A stretch of DNA of 55,104 bases, taken from positions 1 through 55,104 of the forward strand of contig CANCHK010000008.1 in assembly GCA_947377865.1 (NCBI GenBank). Direction: 5' to 3'. The notes under the pieces were generated by a model. It was not told where the DNA came from and did not search any database. It saw nothing but the letters and a program-made list of their open reading frames with translations. The position numbers and the translations under genes were made by a program. The stretch is from Opitutia bacterium. Lineage in GTDB: Bacteria; Verrucomicrobiota; Verrucomicrobiia; Opitutales; UBA953. This document shows positions 52,124 to 55,104 of this stretch, piece by piece (within the stretch, counting starts at the first letter, position 1; the number at the start of each line of letters is the position of its first letter).

Positions 52124-55104
52124 TCACTCGACAACGAGCACCCCGCGCATGAGCTGCGAATGACCGGGAAACGAACACAGGTACGTGTATCGTCCCGGCT
52201 CCTTCGGGGCGTTGAAGTAGACGGTGGTCTTCTGACCCGGATCCAGCATGCGAGAATAGCAGAAGACTTCCGGCGTCTCCGGGACGTAATGCCGCGCATA
52301 GCCGTCAGGCTCCGCCACCATCTTGGCCGACTGCTCGGCGACCTTCTCTTCGGCGCCCTTGGCGACGAGGACGAAGTTGTGCGGCATGATGTCGAGATTC
52401 TCGAACTTGAGGGCGATGCCCTCTCCCGCCTTAACGCGCAACTCCCTCTGCGCATATTGCATGGCGTTTCCGGTCTGGAGCTTCATCTCGCGCACCGGAC
52501 CACGGCACATCTCGAACTCCCATTTGACGGGATTGGCCTTGCCGGTCGCGACAGGTGCGGAGTGCTCGTGAGACTTGTCCTTAGATACCGCGACGTAACC
52601 GGTGAAATCCATGAAAGGCTTACCAAGATGATGAGTAGTGAGGAAGATATCCTGGGCGCGATCCGCGGCTACACCGACATGGAGATGAATCTGGCTGGCG
52701 GGCACCAGCTGCGGGATCTCGAGAAACAAAGTCTTTCCGCCGTCGAGGACTTGGGCGCTCTTTACCGCGAGGACGTCATGCCCCGGGCTTTCCGGATACT
52801 TCACCGAATACTCAGGCGAACCGTAGGCCGGGCCGTAGAGGTAGTTCCAGCACTGGGCGAAATGTGCCGAGGCTTTGCTGGCGACGGCCTGATCGAGCGC
52901 ACGGTCGAAACGGAGAAGCACGCCGTTGTCACGCGCTTCATGTCCGATGAGCGTGGGGAAACTTCCCCCGACGTGCCGCACGCGATGAATCGCGCCGTCC
53001 TCCGGGGTATAAGTACCCCATCCGATCATGCCGCTGACATACAAGTGCCCGTCATGCGGAGCGAAACGTCCATGCTGCGGACCGCTCACGAAGTTACCCG
53101 TAAGCTTGACGGCCGCCGACTGCCAGACGCCTTCTAGGAGCTGCCGCGACACGAGCCACGCGCTGCCGGTACCAAATGAGAAGTGCAGGAAGTTTCCATC
53201 GCCCTTGAGGGACGGCCAGTTCTTGTCCGAGAGGAAGACCTGGCCACCACATGAATTGTCTTCGCCCCGGGGAAGCTGCAGGATCGGAAGAGTCGTCGTG
53301 ACGCCAGCCTTAGGACCGCCGGCGCCGAAGTGGGTCCCGGCGTTCAGGGTCGTATCGACTTGGAAGACAGCTGATGCGGGCGTCCAGTTGCCTTCCTGAC
53401 CGTTCGAGAGGACGAACCTGCCGTCCGGGGTGACGCTGAGCCCGTTGGGATTCCGCAAGCCAGTCGCCAAGACTTCGACTTTATTGGGCTGGCTGAGGCG
53501 AAGGATGCCCTGATTGCCTGAAGAGGTGTAAAAGCGGCCTTGAGCATCGGCATCCAGCCCGACGATGAAGTCGTGGCCGCCGGGCGATGTGGTCATGGCG
53601 TTGTTCACGCATTCGTAAAAATCCGCCTCATCATCACCATTGAGGTCGTGCAGACGGGTCACCTGGTCACGCCCGATGACGTGGAGCTTTTCGTCGATGA
53701 TCTTCACGCCGAGCGGCTGATGCAAGCCGGTCGCGAAACGCTTCCAGCGCACATGGTCGAGCTTGGCATCGAGGCCCTTCACGAGCCAGACCTCGCCGGT
53801 CATGGTACTGACGGCGGCGGTGCCATCCTTGAAGAAATCCATGCCGCTGATGAAAAAGAGAGTGCCGTAAGGGTTATTGATCGGAGGGAGAATGATGTCG
53901 GTTGCGAAAGGCTGTTGCGATCCCAGCGTTCCTTTGGATTCAAGCCATGCAGGCCACCGCGCGGGACCTCCTTTCGTAAAGGCGGCAAGCTTCTCGAATG
54001 GCTGCTCTCCCTCCCAAGCCGTGGCGAGGAATTCGACCCCATCCTTACGATAGGCAAAGAGCGTGCGATCGCCGTGACGATAAAAACCGCGGTAAGACCA
54101 ATCACCTTTGGGCCTTTCGACCGAAGTCTTCGACCGAAGGCTTCCCGCCATGGTAGCGCCACTCGTGAAACCATACCTCCCTCCGCCCAAGCGGATAAAA
54201 TCACCCGACCAACGTACGGGGAAAGACAACGTCAGCGGATCAAAACAGGCTGCATCGTTCCCCTGACGTACGCACACACCCTTGGGAATCGTAAGACCAG
54301 CCCCACGGAACACCCCGCTGAATAGCGGTCCATGCTGGGCCTTGTCCCATCGATCGTCCTTCCAGGTGACGGCATCGTTCTGATTACCCCAGTGCCCCTG
54401 CTTGCCGCCATCCAGGCCGGGGTAGACGGCCAATAGCTCCGGCACAGGACTCTGGCCCATGGCCTCGATGGCCTGCTTGGCATAGAAATCGAAGATGCGG
54501 TCACGGTTCACGAAATGTCCGGCGGTCAGATTGTCTTCGGCGCGAAGCGGAGGGAGCGCAGGCTTGAACTCCGGAATGGAAGGCGCCTTCGGCACGACCT
54601 TGGCTTCGCCCAGCTCCTCGAACGACCAAATCCCCAAGGTGGTGTCCGCCCGCTTACGTGGCACTTTGAGCGAAGGTGAAGGTTCGATGACTCCGCGCGA
54701 GATGCGGACATCGTCGATGACACCGTCGCAACCGATCGTGCCTTCGACGAGACGTCCGAGTCCGATTTTTCGCTGTTGAGCGGGCCGATCCTTACCGGCC
54801 GCCGCTGGCTTTCGCTCCAACACCCATTTACCATCCAGCCAGATCTTCACGGCCTCGTCGCTGAGGCTCACAAGGATGTCATGCCACTTGCCGTTGCAGA
54901 TATCGACACCGGTATCGAAGTCTCCCCCTCGGCCAGGCAGATAGACGCTCAAGGCGCCTCGCTTGGCATGAGTATAGACTTCCCAATGCGCGCTCGCGGC
55001 CTTCTCGCTACTGGCGAGGAGAATGTTAAATGCGGCCTTACCATCCAGCTTCGCACGGACTTCGATGGTAAGTGGCCACTGTTCGAAAGGCACCCCACCC
55101 TCCG
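52124..55104 (-). CDS. Secreted LamG - DUF6797 - beta-propeller - cupredoxin protein (5' end outside window)
   Basis: At least 993 aa; the frame is open to the window edge, so the true start and any signal peptide are missing (a GTG at 55093 preceded by GGAGG looks like a start but would fall inside the LamG domain). Using that GTG as residue 1: LamG-like domain about 1-135 (LSVYLPGRGGDFDTG), DUF6797-type region about 185-370, PVC 'membrane-bound dehydrogenase' propeller about 400-700 (NGLSVTPDGRFVLSNGQEGN), and a C-terminal cupredoxin (about 870-989) with a complete type I copper site: His905 (MPHNF), Cys973 and His978 (CSFPGH), Met982. No CxxCH. The copper domain takes the place of the heme domain found in sister proteins at 3146 and 17251. 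A secreted dehydrogenase using blue copper as electron relay is inferred. Confidence 0.85.
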   Translation of the reverse strand, partial: EGGVPFEQWPLTIEVRAKLDGKAAFNILLASSEKAASAHWEVYTHAKRGALSVYLPGRGGDFDTGVDICNGKWHDILVSLSDEAVKIWLDGKWVLERKPAAAGKDRPAQQRKIGLGRLVEGTIGCDGVIDDVRISRGVIEPSPSLKVPRKRADTTLGIWSFEELGEAKVVPKAPSIPEFKPALPPLRAEDNLTAGHFVNRDRIFDFYAKQAIEAMGQSPVPELLAVYPGLDGGKQGHWGNQNDAVTWKDDRWDKAQHGPLFSGVFRGAGLTIPKGVCVRQGNDAACFDPLTLSFPVRWSGDFIRLGGGRYGFTSGATMAGSLRSKTSVERPKGDWSYRGFYRHGDRTLFAYRKDGVEFLATAWEGEQPFEKLAAFTKGGPARWPAWLESKGTLGSQQPFATDIILPPINNPYGTLFFISGMDFFKDGTAAVSTMTGEVWLVKGLDAKLDHVRWKRFATGLHQPLGVKIIDEKLHVIGRDQVTRLHDLNGDDEADFYECVNNAMTTSPGGHDFIVGLDADAQGRFYTSSGNQGILRLSQPNKVEVLATGLRNPNGLSVTPDGRFVLSNGQEGNWTPASAVFQVDTTLNAGTHFGAGGPKAGVTTTLPILQLPRGEDNSCGGQVFLSDKNWPSLKGDGNFLHFSFGTGSAWLVSRQLLEGVWQSAAVKLTGNFVSGPQHGRFAPHDGHLYVSGMIGWGTYTPEDGAIHRVRHVGGSFPTLIGHEARDNGVLLRFDRALDQAVASKASAHFAQCWNYLYGPAYGSPEYSVKYPESPGHDVLAVKSAQVLDGGKTLFLEIPQLVPASQIHLHVGVAADRAQDIFLTTHHLGKPFMDFTGYVAVSKDKSHEHSAPVATGKANPVKWEFEMCRGPVREMKLQTGNAMQYAQRELRVKAGEGIALKFENLDIMPHNFVLVAKGAEEKVAEQSAKMVAEPDGYARHYVPETPEVFCYSRMLDPGQKTTVYFNAPKEPGRYTYLCSFPGHSQLMRGVLVVE

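Noticed and set aside
55093-55104. GTG at 55093 with a GGAGG upstream as true start
   Set aside because: The LamG-like domain would be cut and the protein would have no signal peptide; other genes in the window do not use Shine-Dalgarno sequences, so the frame more likely continues beyond the window.

Overview
The window looks like a piece of a Verrucomicrobiota-type (PVC superphylum) chromosome. The GC content is high. The proteins are dominated by families typical of that group: PSCyt1-DUF1549-DUF1553 (PSD1) cytochromes paired with DUF1501 proteins, PVC-type heme or beta-propeller 'membrane-bound dehydrogenase' proteins, DUF1080 (3-keto-disaccharide hydrolase-like) proteins, a sulfatase, a GMC/gluconate-dehydrogenase pair and a XylR-like AraC regulator. 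The phylum assignment is an inference from gene content; I saw no rRNA, tRNA, CRISPR array or transposase gene.

Layout. 69-3035 (+): a PEP-hydrolase-like TIM barrel, a UPF0261/Tm-1-like protein and an EamA transporter, tightly packed. 3146-11449 (-): secreted alpha/beta hydrolase, GMC oxidoreductase, gluconate-dehydrogenase-subunit-3-like protein, a REP-like terminator element, then a large DUF1080/SGNH/beta-propeller/cytochrome c fusion. 11621-14815 (+): an ABC-F ATPase (Uup type) and a XylR-like regulator. 14825-20403 (-): two secreted beta-propeller dehydrogenase-like proteins, one with a C-terminal heme domain. 20575-39690 (+): a 19-kb block with three PSD1/DUF1501 pairs, an esterase-like hydrolase, an FAD oxidoreductase and two DUF1080 proteins. 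39879-43050: a sulfatase (-) and a cytochrome/sorbosone-dehydrogenase-like protein (+). 43053-48080: a housekeeping island (methyltransferase, SMUG-type uracil-DNA glycosylase, arginine decarboxylase, flavin-reductase-like protein, MenH-like hydrolase). 48129-55104 (-): a fourth PSD1/DUF1501 pair, a small membrane protein and a beta-propeller protein ending in a blue-copper domain, cut off by the window edge.

My reading of how the genes work together: almost all non-housekeeping proteins carry Sec or Tat export signals, and many carry heme c, flavin or copper motifs. They look like an extracytoplasmic oxidative system for (sulfated?) glycans, in which sugars are oxidised to keto-sugars (GMC, FAD and beta-propeller enzymes), cleaved by DUF1080 and esterase-like hydrolases and desulfated by the sulfatase, with electrons passing to fused c-type cytochromes or a cupredoxin. 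No substrate can be read from the sequence.

Beyond the genes, the most unusual signals are non-coding. (i) Degenerate tandem arrays of 7-8 bp units lie directly after stop codons and form inverted pairs in two convergent gene junctions. (ii) Two REP-like palindromic elements sit next to or double as intrinsic terminators. (iii) Shine-Dalgarno sequences are almost absent; starts are often preceded by a short C-rich stretch.
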